64,000 bases of DNA from Lates calcarifer (taxonomy: Eukaryota; Chordata; Actinopteri; Centropomidae), in NCBI RefSeq assembly GCF_001640805.2, contig NC_066848.1, forward strand, positions 23,911,012-23,975,011, read 5' to 3'. Positions 29,301 through 44,300 of the stretch are shown piece by piece (the first letter of the stretch is position 1; every line of letters begins with the position of its first letter). The translations under genes were made by a program, and so were the position numbers. The notes below the pieces were generated by a model, which saw only the letters and a list, made by a program, of their open reading frames with translations, had not been told where the DNA came from and did not search any database.

Positions 29301-32300
29301 TCTCAGTTACCAGACAGAAGGCAGCTCTTGTGAAATATGTTAATATTTGTTCTATTAAGCATTAATTCCTGCATCCATCATTTGCTTTTTTTATACAGTG
29401 GTGGATTCTCGCTCTTAGGAAACCAGTCTGTGTTGTTTCCTATGCTATTCTGAGTGTAATGGAAGAATGCACTCAGTTCCAAAACACTGGATAGTAGAAT
29501 GTGTTTTCAATTGTGACTGTGGGAGTGTTTGCCATGAAATGACGTTCATGGTCCCCAGAGGTTAAATCCAGCCAGCAGAGTATGTGGTTTTGAGAGAAAT
29601 GTCTCATTCACTATTTTCTGATCCTTTTATACTAAAAACATTTTTTAAATTCTGTACATTACATTATAGGGAACATAATCAGTACACTGTAGAGGAGCTA
29701 ACAACACAGATTGTAAATTCAACTTTTACTTAGCATTAGCTTTTTCAAAATGCAGGATGGTGATTTCAGTAGTAACACTTGCTACTATGACCCAAACACA
29801 CACTGAAGGATTTGCACGTCTGTTTTCATGGCAAATAAAAACTAAAATAACATAAAAGGACTCTCACCTGGCTTTTGGGAGCTTATCCAGTGAGCTTAAT
29901 ATTACACCTCAGTTCTCCAAGCATGTAAATACAGTATCCAATGATCTGTGTGTCTGAAATACAACACCTTGTTTTTCAACAACTCTCACCTACTCCTTTC
30001 TTTCCCTCTCTGTCCCCATATCGATTATTCTTCAGGAGAAATGGACGGGGAGGTGGAGGAGCCGGTCGGGGAGAGCGGCGGCCAGGCCAGCCCAGGCTGC
30101 AGACCCAGGTCTCTATGGACCGGGACCTCCGCGGGGAGTCGAGGGAGCGCAGGGAAAGCAGGCGACTGACAAAGGGACGCTCTTTGGAGCATGATCCTGT
30201 TGGAGGAGGTGGTGGAGTAAGACGGACAGGAGGAGGGGGGTTACCACCACATGGACCACAACGGTTCTGCCCCTTGCCAAGCAGGGCTGGTCCCTCCTGG
30301 AGGCCGAGGACACCCTGTGCCCATGCAGGGTCGTGGCATGGGCGTAGTGGGGGAGGTTGGCGATGGCGTTAGGCCTGGTCAGAGGACGGTGGGTGGGGTT
30401 GGTGGGCCGCATGAACACACCCTTGCTCAGCAAGCCCCTCCCCCTGAACTCAGAGAGCCTCCTGGTTCAGGACCTGGCTCAGCCCCCGGCCAGGGACCAG
30501 TAGGGAGGCGGACCAAACGGGAGAAGGCCGAGAGCATGCTGCGCAACGATTCACTCAGCTCTGACCAATCAGAATCTCTGCGTCCACCTCCGCCAAGGCC
30601 CTACAAGTCGAAACGAGGGCTCGGAGCCGGAGGGAAGAGACAAACCAGTGTCAGCAGTTCAGAGGAGGAAGGGGGGACCACGCCTGAGTACAGCAGCTGC
30701 GAGGATGCTGAGATTGAAAGCGTCAGCGAGAGAGGTCAGAGACAATATCAATCATCACTTTTCTTTCATGAAAAAACTGTTGTTGATTTCAGGGAGGTTG
30801 TGATTTCAGAGGGAGTATGGAAAGTATTGACATCTGTCCAGTTCATTTGCTTATTCATCCATCACCTGAGATATCTGAGGCAATTTGATTTTGAGAAAAT
30901 CTGAAGGAAAGGTTTTGCTTTCTGGCAGTGTCTTATACTGCTTAGGGCAAGAAGATTTAAAATACAGGTCAGCCCTAAAAATCTTAATTCTCTCATCACA
31001 TGTTCACATCACATTTGATGCACATGTTCTTCCACTGCTCTAAATGTCTATGAACATCATACTCTAAAACCTGTTTGACTGTTTGTAAACTAGTTTTTCT
31101 TCGTGTGAAGTGCTGAATTAATGTACATTATAAACCATCATTTTAGTGATTCTTGTCTAGAAATAAGCAAACAAACAAACAGCTTCATTTGATGAGTGCT
31201 CATGTATATCCTACCTTGTATCTCTCTTGTAGTCCTTCCATTAGTATCATGCCTATAGATCAGCTCTGTACTCAGTTTATACTAGGCACTGATTGTATAC
31301 AGTATGTTCTACTGTATATGTACTACTTGAAATTGTACTCTAGATTTGCAGTTAGTTTGCAAACAGCATACCTTACTGTTAGCGCTGACCAGAAATAGGT
31401 AAATTGGTGATTTTACAATATCAATTCAACTCAACAAAGAGAAAGCAAAATGATTTACATGCTTATCTCTTGTTTTTAAAAATGTGTCTGTATAATATCT
31501 CACCACTGCCTGCAATGTATTGTAGCTATTTTTAGTTTTTGCACCTCGTTCATTTCTTTTCTGCAGTGTGTTGTGAGACAGAAGTATCCAGCAGAGCACA
31601 CTGACTTTTTTTTCACTTTTCAAGTGTGAATACAAAAGACACAATATCTGAAATATTATTTAGTATGGAATTGGGAAAGATAAACATTTCTAAAATGGAC
31701 TTTGCCATTGATACATCAGACACAGAGGAGGAAGTGAATGAACTACAGAGAAGTCTGATGCTTCATGTGGAAGCATTCTGCATGTCTTGAGGACCATGCA
31801 CCTCCACTAATGCACATACACACAAAAACATTCTAACTGAAGCTGTTGCTATTCAGTTCACTATGAGATCACCTGCAAGTAGAAGATACAGTATTATCTT
31901 GCAGTAACACTGCAAAGTAAGCAGCATTAACATGCATGTAGATTGTTAATGATTTATGATTATTTATATTCATGGTAATTCTACAAGCTAACATGTAAAA
32001 GGACAGGAATAACAGAACTTATATATAATCAACAAAGAAAGAATTAGTCAAACTGATGCAATAGCTCTCATTAAAATGACTTGAGGTTAATGCATGGCTC
32101 GAAGAGAGACCCCTGGGCAACATCATGTTAGCCTTGATTTTATTTTTTTTATTTCATTACAATCCTCAAGGCACCCAGATGTATAGTGTCTCCTACAACT
32201 ACAGTATACTGTCTAAGTCACCTTGATTAGGTTATTAGGATGAGGAATAATAGAAAACACCTCTCACCAACAGAGGATTTACAGTCCAGCCATTTACAAA

Positions 32301-35300
32301 CCTCTTCAACCAGGACTATGTACATTAATTTAACAACATTAATTTAAGGAAATTATGATATAATGCAATTAATTTGAATTTAATTATTGAACTATTTGAG
32401 GTAAGGCAGTGCATTTTCAGTGTGTGTGTGTGTGTGTGGTGTGTGTGTGTGTGTGTGTGTGTGTGTTTAAACACTCCCACTTGAACACACTGTGTCATGG
32501 GATGTGAATGTAAGAAGTGAAGAGAGTGTTTTAGTCTCAGTCTGCTGTCTTCATTCAGACTCTGAGAGGTGTCTCTGAAATTCACTGTGATCAGAACAGG
32601 TAAGGCTGCTCTGATATAACCTACTGATTCTGGAAATTACTACGTTTGAACTTTTGCAACCTGCAATGCATTCTTAAAATCTATGTTATAGTGTAGTAAT
32701 AAACTACTCCAGAACCACTAGCGTGTTATCAGCTTTCTAAATGCAGCATTTGCTATCTGTCATCTGGCTGTGTTTGTAGGAACGCTACACCTCCTGCAAC
32801 ATTTTCTAACGTTTGTGTACAGTGGCACGCAGTGGGCTGTAGCCAGCAGTGTGAATGTCAAAGTGAGCAGCTACGCAGTATACCAGTGTGCATGTTAACG
32901 AGTGTGTGTGAGCCTGTGTATGTATCTGAATGTTTGCCTTTGTGTCATATTGTATTGTTTTCAGCTTGGCCCCCCGAGGTTGACAGTCCCACACTGTGCA
33001 TACATGTGTGTTAGTGTGTCTGTGATGGGGCAGTTTGACCCCGGCTGATCCCACTGTTGACCTTGTTTGGCCTTACATAGCCAACTATGTCCCCAAGCCT
33101 GAGAACACACCACTGTTTACACTCTAATCTTGTCATATCCAAGCTGCGTTAAGTCACTAGTTCTCTATTAGCAGTTCCAAGGCACTCAGGTTCACTGACG
33201 TGTTCAAGTAGCAGCTCGTAACCACTGGTCCAGTCCTGTTGTAGGTTTGCTGTTATGCTACCCACTAAAATATTTTACAGTTACACCAAAAAGACCTCAT
33301 GGCAGGAGGTGGACAATGTTACTGCAACTTTAGTCATTGTAATATTGTAATAGAGCTTAAATGTTTTCCTTTGCTGGTAACAAGATGATAATGAAAAACT
33401 GATACAACTTTTTCCGCAATTTTTTTTTTACTATGTTGAGTTGAGTGAATGGTTTCCCTTCGTGTCCTTAAAAAGACCTGCCTTGTAAAAGTTTATAATT
33501 TGCAATGGAATTTTGTCCCAAATATCCCAGATGTCAAACTTTGTCACCTGGAATAGGTCCTCTAGTTGCTGTGGGGGATTGTTAGCCAGACGGTCGGTCT
33601 GCCTCTTTGATCCAGACTATACTATCTCAACTATTGTTTTGCACACCAAATGATTCAATAGTATAATGGAGAAAGGTGAAGAATGTGCTGTTTTAAACAC
33701 ATTCTAAAATGTGCAGAACAAATCTGCCTAAACGCAGTTTGCTCCCGTCTTTATATAGGAAACTGACTATACCACCAACTTAAAACTTTTGAGATGACTT
33801 GACCTTTGATGATATGTTATGGTAGTGAACTTAAGTAAATCAAAATAAATCCATACTAAAATGAGGATAAATAATTTTTATAGTCCATTGATTCAGGTTC
33901 ATAGTTCTATCTTCTTTTTATTTACCACTACACGACACTTCATGTCATTTTACAGTTAATACCTAATAACCTCGACAGTATTTAATAAACACAATGCATC
34001 TAACTGTAAGCATGCTTATGCTACATTATGGCTTCACTGTCACTGGAAGCTGACATAGGTAAAGCGCGGTGTGTTGGAATGGAAAAGAGGGTGCATGCAG
34101 CACCAGCCTGGACCCAGACCAGACACTGCAACATCGATCAAGTAGAGGTTTAGTATGAGTGTGCTGTCAGGCCAGGTTTTAAACACACCGTTGTGGCAGC
34201 AAGACGCTGCTTCCTTTTTTAGCTTGAGAATGAGACCGGGTCAGCTCCAAGATGTGGTTGCTGGCAGCTGAGAAGCGTCCAGGCATGTAAATCATTGTAA
34301 GATCAGCACAGGAAAACACACACACACACGCACACACGCACATACTCAAATATGCATTCAGTCACAGTACAGTAGATCCTATTATGATCTGTGCAAATAT
34401 CCTCCTACACACAAACACACACTACAAACTCATCCTCTGATGGGAAGGCAGTAAGGAAAAAATAGTACACACATGTACTTTGATTCACAACTTTGACTTT
34501 TTCCATCCTACAACTATCTAAATTGTTTTTCACCACAGATTTCAATTTTACAGAGAGAACCAACAGATCCACATGAATCCACAAGATACACAGCTTATAT
34601 TTCATCTTGGAGGCCAAGAATTGACCCTTCACCCTTCCCTTATAGTTACTGTTATTATGCACATATACTCTTACAATGATACAGAATTTGTGATAATTTT
34701 TGAAGGGTGGTTTTTGATTCTGCACAGACGTAAGCAAGCATCCTCATCCTCAGATGACGACATCGCTGTTAGATTGTAGTGTAGAGCTAGTTAGTTCTAG
34801 AGTTATAAGTGTGGTATGGAAACATCTGAAAGACTACTGTGGTTGGTAAACACAGCATAGCTTTAACTCTGATGAGTTCAAGCTCAAGGTCTAAGCTTTT
34901 ATTGTTATTTGTAATGAGGTATTTGGCCCTGAAGCTGTTGAGTATCCTCACAGCTCGTGGGAAGAAGCTTTGTACAGCCTGCCTGAGGAGGTCTTGATAT
35001 TCTGGTACTTCCAGCCAGATGGTAAGAGGGCGAGGCGACTGTGGCTGCTTACTGTTCACTGTAAGATCTTACGGTCAGAGACCTAGCATCTCCCATACCA
35101 GACAGTGATGCAGGCGGTCCGGATGTTCTCAGTGGTGGCTCTGTAGAATGTAGTGAAGACGGGTGGAGGGAGGCTCACTCTCTTCAGTTGACACAGGAAG
35201 TGGAGATGCTGCTGTGCTTTCTCAGAGAGTGCTGTCATGTTTGAGGTCCAGGAGAGGTTTTCTGTGATCTGCATTCCAAGGAGCTTTGTGGGTTAGCATG

Positions 35301-38300
35301 TGTTTTCCTGAGGTTGATGAGTGTGTGTGAGGTCAGGCTTGTATCTGAATGCCTTTGTGTCACGTTTCATTGCCTAGGTGGAGTGGGGGAATGCTTTCAG
35401 GATATTTTCTCCTCTTGGTTTAAACTTGACATGCTGGTGGAATTTTGGCATAACAGTCTTTAACTATGCATGATTGAAGTTACTGGCAGTGATGAAAAAT
35501 CCATCGGGGATGTGATGTTTGTTGATTGCGATGCAGCTGTACAGCAAACTGCTCTGCTGCAGTTTCTTCAGCAGTGAACAAGTTTTGGACACAACCGCAT
35601 CATTTGTGCACCATTCTTTGTTGATATATAAACACTCCACTTGCTGGACGGTGATGAACTGCATGTCAACTTAACAGCAGTTTAGTCCCTATAGCAAAAA
35701 GTCTCACCATGTAGCTAACAAGATCAGGCTCCTATCTAAATGAATGGGGAGAAAACCATAACTTCACAGTAAATGGTCGCCAGGATATAAAAACTGCATG
35801 CATAGAACCATCAGTCAAATCTGATCATAAAAAGTTTGGTGACTGAAATGAAGTGTCAATTTTTCGCCATACGTTATACTATGCATGTGCAAGGTTTCAT
35901 GACACCAGCCTCTTTTACGGCTCAATCCAGAGTGATGTGATGTGATGCCATCAGCTCATCCCACCAGAGGACTAGATCAATGCATGTCTGATGTTTAAAT
36001 AAATACAGTTGATGCATCACATTAGTTTGTTTGATATCCTCTGCAGTTATCAAGTCTGATGCACCTGGCACCATCAACATGACTGACAGATACTATTGAT
36101 AACATACAGTATATTGACATACTATTGATATGTTTCCCAGTATGGGGGGTTTCTGGCTCCTCTCACACCATTCTTTTCCTCTTCTGTATCAGGTCTGGAG
36201 TTTGGTGGTTTGTACTCACTCTACCAGGCTCCAGTAGAGGTCTGTGAGAGGCCAATGTGTGTGTTTGCACCACCACAGTATTGTGAAGGAAGCTTCTGGG
36301 ACTAGCTTTCACACAAAAACTTATCATAAACAATTCAACACAAACTAACTTAACTTTTAAAAAAGACGCCACACTCCAAACTCTTTCTAGGTGCAGATAT
36401 TCCATTTATATAAGATCAGTATGTCAAATTTTTGAATCTCCTAAAACCCTAGCTGCACAACAAGTGACCGCACATGGTGTCCTGGTCCCATAGTGACTTT
36501 AATAGCTTTTTTTTTTTTTTTTTTTTTTTTGGGTCCTTGTAAGTGTAGAAACACAAGAACACACTCACCCATGTGTCCCATCCACTACACAAAATTATGT
36601 TCACGCTTGAGTTATGAAACTGAGAACTCAGTTGTCTATCGTCAGAACGTTTGCTTTAAGATTACATAATGTCACTATAAGTTGTCACAACTCATTAACC
36701 TCATTGCCTCCTGGCTCCTGGCTCCTAGGAACGCTTGGCTCTGTTTTACTCTGTGTCATAACAGTGTCGTTGAAGTCCCGCGCACATTTCAACACCGCCC
36801 CCCCCGGCCCATTTGAACAGAGGAGGCTGTGTTTTTGGACTAAAGCAGGAGATAGGTCTGAACCATTGATAATATTTAATGTTTATTTGCCTAAAATATC
36901 CTGCAGGACATGCGGAAAATGCACCTGTTGAGAGCTTCCTGGAAGGCAGCTGATACTGAAAGAAACCAGTGAAGAAAATTCTCATCATGTTTGTATACAT
37001 GCAGTTTACTGTAGTTATCAGATTATAGGAACTTTGAAGAAAGAATTTGCAGAACAATTCTCACTTAATATCCACCTTACCAGGTGTGATCAAGAGATGT
37101 ATTGTTTTTCTCAAACTATTCCTACGGTTAAGAATGAACTTTCATGTTTATTTAAAGATAGTGTGCAGGATTTAGTGACATAGTATCTGTGAGATGGATG
37201 GATGATAGGCAGACCATCAGTAAATATGATAACAAAATGTAAACAAACACCAACACTAAGTTTCAATCTTAATCATTTAAAATATTTCGATTTTTACAAT
37301 AAATGAAATGAAAAGACTGAATCCATTTCAAAAGGCAATTATTGATTACTTGTTTGAAGACAAAATAAGTAGATAGTAATAACTGAATGACAGATTGTGT
37401 TATAATGCATGATTTAAATGCATTAGTATGCATTAAGTATAACAAGGTGTAGTAGTGAGTAATAGTGATAAATAAAGAATAAAGAAAATATGCACCATTC
37501 TGCTTTCTGCATCTCTAAAAGATTTTGGTTATGTTCATGCACAACGATCATCAGCATGAGGTCATCATTTACCAAAGTTTTTTATTTATCCTCATATCAC
37601 TGCATTACCCCTGGAGTAATTCCACAACATCTGATCTGTATAATATTTGGGAGGGATTTAAAGCATTTTAAAAGGCTTAGCTGTCCTTTGGTATCATCTC
37701 TGTCTCAGTGGACTACTTTGAGCATGAGTCCTTCCACTGTAGTGATAAATTTCTAATTCTAGCCCAGGCCTGAATATTCAATAAACTTAACCCTCTCCAC
37801 TGTAAACAAATACCTTCTCTAGAGCCCCCAAATTTGGCCTGAGCTGTGTATAAGAGGACTCAGGCTGGTATGTTCTGTGTACACAGTTTCCGTTGTATGA
37901 GTGTGTGTGCACGTGCGCGTGCGTGTGCGCTTTTTGAATAGACAAAGGGGATACGAAGGAAGTCACCACATCCACAGCGTCTGAGCCGATCTCTTTTCTC
38001 TTGCAGGTGACTGGGAGTGTTACCCACACGACCCCACTGTATGGCATGTAAGTCACTATGTAATGTTTTTTATTGCAAGTTTGTCAGCATCTGTGTGCAT
38101 GTAAAATATGTTTATATGACTCTTTGGTGCTGTTGGGTCCTAATTGCTGTGGTGATCACTTTTCAATCAGTGCGTCCTGTAGGCTACTTTTCTTGCATCT
38201 TTCATTGATGAGCTTATCTTTTCCACTGTTTTTTTTTTTTTTTTAAATATATTCTAAAGAATCCATTACTGTAAAACACATGACTTCTTATGTGCCACAC

Positions 38301-41300
38301 AACTTTTCCCAGGAAATACTTACCAAACCCTGGGTGTTTACACCAGCAAGCTCAAAGGCTTTTACAAAATTAATGTAAAGTGACTGTTGTGTTAAATCAA
38401 TCGATGATAGCGGTTTGCAAACTTTAGCTCGTTTATTCCAAGGAAAATGCTGCAGACTGTTGCAGCCTTTGATGCTGTGTGATCCAGCTGTAATCAGATG
38501 AAAGGAAAATGCATCAGATAGATGGTAGCAAAACTTTAGTATTCCAAGTATAGTTATGCTAATTGCTGCACCTTGGATCCTGTGTGATTCTGTTTTAATG
38601 AGATTGAACTCAGATGTAACTGCAGCCATGATGCATTAAGTTGCCACTCATCCACACTGCCTCTTGAAATCATACATGCATTTAGCCACATTATTAAGAA
38701 CTGCTGTGCAGCATTGATCTCTATGCATATTTAACAACTATTCCAAAGATAAACTTTTACATGCTGATCCACAACAAGGACACTCATACAATCTAGACAC
38801 ACAACACAGATATCAACTTAATGTCACAGTCAATATTCAGGCAGATGGGAAACACTTTACACTCTTTCAAAATAATCATATCAAAATAATAATAAAATTA
38901 TGATACAGTACAGCGTTAATATGTCTTCACCAGGAGCTGGTTTTTGTTTTCCTTTGATTGATTTTGCATGTTTGCAAAATGAGGGAAGTCTTCCGAGTGT
39001 CAGTATGAATCCCTTGTTGTCTCCTGTTGTAGCATCCTGTAACCTGGCAGCCATCTAAGGAGGGAGATCATCTGATTGGACGAATCACCCTCAGCAAGAG
39101 AAGCGCTGCAATGCCTAAAGAAGCTGGAGCTCTGCTGGGGTTAAAGGTCAGAGTGGGGCTGAGCAAACAGTGTTCAGACACTGTTGTCTACCCCTGATAT
39201 GACACTAATTTCTCCCTCTCCCTCTCTCTTTTTAGGTGGTGGGAGGCAGAGTTACAGAGTCAGGGAGATTAGGTGCCTTCATCACTAAAGTCAAGAAGGG
39301 CAGTCTGGCTGATGTGGTGGGACATCTTAGAGCAGGTAGACTAAAACATTACACCAGTCACACCATTTGCAGGTGCTTGCAAAGAGAGGAAAAGCCATAA
39401 TGATTTAACTTTAGATTAAGTGGGGTAGGGCTATCCTACTGCTGCTGTTTTAATAAAACAAAAATGAACTTCATATCTCTTAAAAGAGATGGCTTTTTTT
39501 TTTGCCAGCGGTTGTTTGGTTTCATATCCAAACTTAGCCTCTTTTAGTTTTAACCTAATTGAACTGTTTTGTCTTAATAGTGATCTTACATAAAAATTGA
39601 AAAATTAAAAACACATCAGTGAGATGAGCCACACCTTCATTATCATGATCACACAAGTTGTTGTTTATTTTGACTCAGTTCAACATAAACTGTTATGCTG
39701 CTAGAAGTACTCACCACATCACCACATTTGTAGAGTAAAGTTCTACAAACTGCACAGGTAAAGGCATAAGCACAAACAGTAGCCCATGCAAATACATGTC
39801 TGATTTCAGGGGATGAGGTTTTGCAGTGGAATGGGAAGCTCTTACCAGGAGCCACCATGAAGGAAGTTTACAACATCATCCTAGAGTCTCAAGCTGAACC
39901 TCAAGTGGAGCTGGTGGTATCAAGGCCTATTGGGTAAGTCAGGAATGAAACACACCCAATAAACTATTGGTTCCATATATTAATATTTGTGAAAAATGCA
40001 ACCGTTTAGTTTTACGAGTCAGTCACCAGTCTGCATGTTGCATTACTTAAACAGGCAGTGTGTTGACTGAGGTTCTGACTCAGAGTTGGCTGACCTCAGA
40101 TAAGACGGAAGACAGGGACATTTATTTGTATTCTGACTGCGACTGTGAGGCTGCATTCAAAATATTAAAACACCCTGCTATTACCTGCCGCTGAGGCCTG
40201 CCAGGTTTTGGAACAGGAGATTTCATATGTCCCCTTTAAAAAAGCACTTGCATTTATTTGTAGGATGGTATAAGGTGAATTATTATTGATCAAATAAAAT
40301 CAGCTGTAAACTCAGTAAGAGACAGGACAGTGGCTGCATCAGGTATTTTTGGTTAATGCCTTGTAAAAACTCAACTGAGCTGGTCATGACCACATTTGTG
40401 TGCAGAATAGATGTCTTGTTTCAAAGTGTCAGATGTATGAGGGCTGATGGACTACTCTTAAATCATAAATGTTTTTATCCATCTAAGCCAGACACTGCTT
40501 ATTTTGTTCTCTACAATTATTCTGGTTTATGAAGGAAAATTCACTATCACAATATATTGATTAATGATTGAGAAACGCCATGAATATGGCCTTATTAGTT
40601 TATTAAGCTGCTTCAATTTGAATAAAGTAGACATATTAATTAAGTGCATGGTAGAGTAGGCTGTTGAAGTATTTATCATTCCTGTGGAAATAGAAAACAT
40701 CTATTTACGTGGATAGAGCCTCATTTTTATTGCTTTATTGATGATTCTTTCTTTATCTGATTTGTAATTAGGATCATTTGTTTACATATTTTTCATTTAT
40801 GCAAGTAGGTTCAGCTAGCTAATTCCGTGTTTGTACATTCAAATTCTGAGATCCATTCAACTTATCTCACTTTTTTTTTTTTTTTTTTTTTTTGTTGTTG
40901 TTGTTTTAGTCAGTTAGGTTAGTATTGTTAGTATTAGTATTAAGTCTGTAATTTCCAGATATTATCTCTAGTCTCCCTGAAAGAATAATATCATCTGGTA
41001 GTAATATGGAAAATAAAGATATTCTTGAAAGAACTGCTCCATTTAAAACCAAGTAATAATTTATTCATTATGAAGTGCTTACTGACTTTATTGTCTATAT
41101 GTTGAATTGATTGATTGAGAAGAATTTCACATTTTCAGCATACTTGCTTTGCAGTAACTAAAGGTTTTTCAAGCAATTAATATGAAAAAGTGCTAATAGA
41201 CCACAAAAAACTATTAGCCACTAGAAAACTATTATACCATTATATCTCGTTTTACACATCTGACTCACATGTCACAGGACAGTGTTCTAGGATCAGATGT

Positions 41301-44300
41301 AAAATCTGAGGTCACATTCACATGTTTCTAATTTTCTGCCAATTAGAGATTAAGTGCCCTGTCAAACTGCTCTTTACTTTCTGTGCAGAATTGGATAATG
41401 TCAAATAAATGATGTTATTGCTCAAGATATTTTCAGTCTCCCACCTGGAGTACCAAATGTACAATGTACATTGTTATGAGTAAGATTAACTCATTCTAAT
41501 GAGCTGATATTCGACATAGAACATTTTACACTAAAACTGCTCACTGTTAGCTTTTCTTAAGATTTAACCTCATTTGCTCTTTGATGAAAAAAAAAAGTTG
41601 AATGTATTAATTTCTCTCCAAACACTCGCGAAGGGTGTGTAGAAAATATCAGTAAGTAATCTGCCCATTTTATTAGGACCCCTTAATCTTCTCACGCATT
41701 TGGAATCAATTTTATTTTTGCTGGTGCCATTTTGCATCTCTAAATGGACTGAACTGAATCCTGTTTAGTAGAGATGCCGATTGATGCAAATATTGGCTTT
41801 GTGAAAATAGCTGGAATTTGTCATCTCCAATTAAATGACTGAAAGACTTAAAGTTGACTTGAATGGATGCAAAATGGCCAATGGGAAATGTCCATCAACG
41901 TAGCATTGCTTTTGCAAGCTTTTTAAGCTGTTTGTGCAGTGTGTGGGGTTCCTCTTTTTGACTTCTGGAAGTCTGAGGATCCCAAAGTCAAATCTAGAAG
42001 CGTTAAATAAAAATGCTCCTTTCTGCTCTTAATCCCTTGGTTTGAAAGTTGGGACACTAGGATCCATAAAGCAAGCAATATTTATTTTATTTCATTGACA
42101 TGTTTAGGGTCCATGAAACACTTATCAGTTTAATGTTTGAATTTAAAATCAGAAATGGAAATATAAAAATTTGAAATTGTTCAACATTTTGCTCTCTTTC
42201 TGCAAGTGCAATGATAAAACTGATTTTTACATTAAGTACATTAAGCTGGGAAGCTATTAGCCTAGCTGCCTACAGTATTAATGCCAAGCTAGGCTAACCA
42301 CCTCCCGACTGCTGCTTTGTACTTAAAACATCTAACTCTCAGAAAGAAAGTGAAAAAGTCTAAATTGAAAAATGTTGAACTATTATTGTAAATACATTTT
42401 GTGAATGTCAAATTCTGCACAGCCTCTTTCTCTTAACAAAAACCCTCCAAATCTCTGAGGTGAGGATGCAGAGTTAAAATACTAAACATATCCACTTTTT
42501 AAATTTTGAATTTCAGTCAACAAAATACACTGATAAGAGTTACATAGATACCATGCTTTCTATATGTTATATGAAGGTGTTACAATGGATTCTGGTGTTT
42601 CCCATGGGATCCTTGATTGAGCTACAGTGTGGGCAGAAGCCTATTGGTTCTCATTCATTATTATCTCAGGTGATGATTGGCAAAAATACCTGAATGAGTG
42701 TGGGAAACACTGCAGTCAGAAGAGCTTGGCTCTACTCACATCTTCCCTTCGCTTCTCCATGTTGTTTGACTACATAACATTTTAGTCTCAAATAACTTTA
42801 ATTACTATGCCACTTTCTTTCAGTAAACTGCTACTACATTATTATGCATGTATGCCTGTGCATCAAGAACATTACTAACTTTATTTTGTCCAGTCAGATG
42901 TTAGTAAAAGAGTGACTGATTTGTGTCTTTGCTGCTTCTCTTTCAGTGATATCCCAAGAATCCCCGACACGTCCCACCCTCCATTAGAATCTAGTAGGTA
43001 TCTCCCATGGGATGTTGGAACATCTCTGTATTTGTGCTTCTGTCTATGTTTATCAGTTCTGCTGATTGCTGATGTGTCTTATACATATTTTCTCTGATAT
43101 TAACCATTTTGGGAAAAATAACTTCTTTAATAATTTAATAATTAATAATTTTAATAATTTCTTTGTGTGGATTGTTATCCACTACAGCTAAAATTGCATC
43201 AGTATTTACACTTAATCTTAAGATAATTCACATATTTATGGTTTAAGGGGAGCTACATATTTTAACTGAATGCCACAACGTATCTTAAATCACTTGCACA
43301 TGCCACTTTACAACAAATCTGTTTGTGCAGCTGGTTCTTGCATGAGGCCCAATGTGTTATTATTCCCATCTGAATTTGAGAGTAACAGTGTCTTCAGATA
43401 TTACAGTAACATTTCATAGTTACTTTTACAGATGGCGCACAGTTTAAGACTTATTATGTCTCATCCTGTTTTTGGTTGGAAAGTGATTGAATTTGGTTAT
43501 TAATTTTTCATAACTTTAATTTTAACTTTAGTGAGATACCAGTGAAAAATGTTAGTTTAGTTTAGTAGCCTGACATAATTTAGGATGAGATTAATTTATG
43601 TCTTGTGTCTGTGATGGATGTCAAAAGTGAGAAAATGTGTTTCTGCATAAGTCATTACTAATGGCTTAAGGTTAGGCTCAGGTTAGGTAATATGTGATCA
43701 TACAACCTTTTTATAAGGTATATGTAGCCCCAGTACTTCTAAATAAAAGCTTACTAGACTCAAAGTGGGGCAGAAGCTTGGTAATTTGTCATCCTGACAG
43801 GTTAGCAATGGAATAGTCTGTGCTCTTTTTATGTGACATTATCTTAGTAAAGGAACACTTAATGGATATTACATAAATATGAACCCACTTTTCATTTTAG
43901 AGTTGCACCAGATTATCTTTCCACTCTTTTCCAATCTCACTACAAACCTCACTCATCTTTTCACATTTTTTCCCTGACTCTTGTAGACCTGACTTTTCTG
44001 AAATAGAACTGACATTTTCTTCTTGGGGTTTCAAAAACAGCTTTTTTTTTTTTTTTTTTTTTTGTCTTCATAGCAGGTTCCAGTTCTTTTGAGTCACAGA
44101 AGACGGAGAGACCATCCTTAAATGTCCTATCTCCCTCCAGTCCCGGGATGCTCCAAGATGCTCCACAGTTGATGCCAGGGCAACTCTCGGTGAGTGTGTG
44201 CACTTTGAGTGCGTTAGGCTGTTGATGTGTTACAAAAAGATACAGCATTAGATTTGTTTGTATGTGTTTCCAATTCAGGTGAAGCTGTGGTATGACAAAG

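Larger units (their letters stand above)
30735..38006 (+). other. rims1: Intron (7.3 kb), phase 1
   Basis: No exon recognised. Contains an interrupted TG microsatellite at 32420-32466, a degraded LINE tail at about 34850-35285, a 24-T tract at 36507-36530 and AT-rich sequence. Confidence 0.8.
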
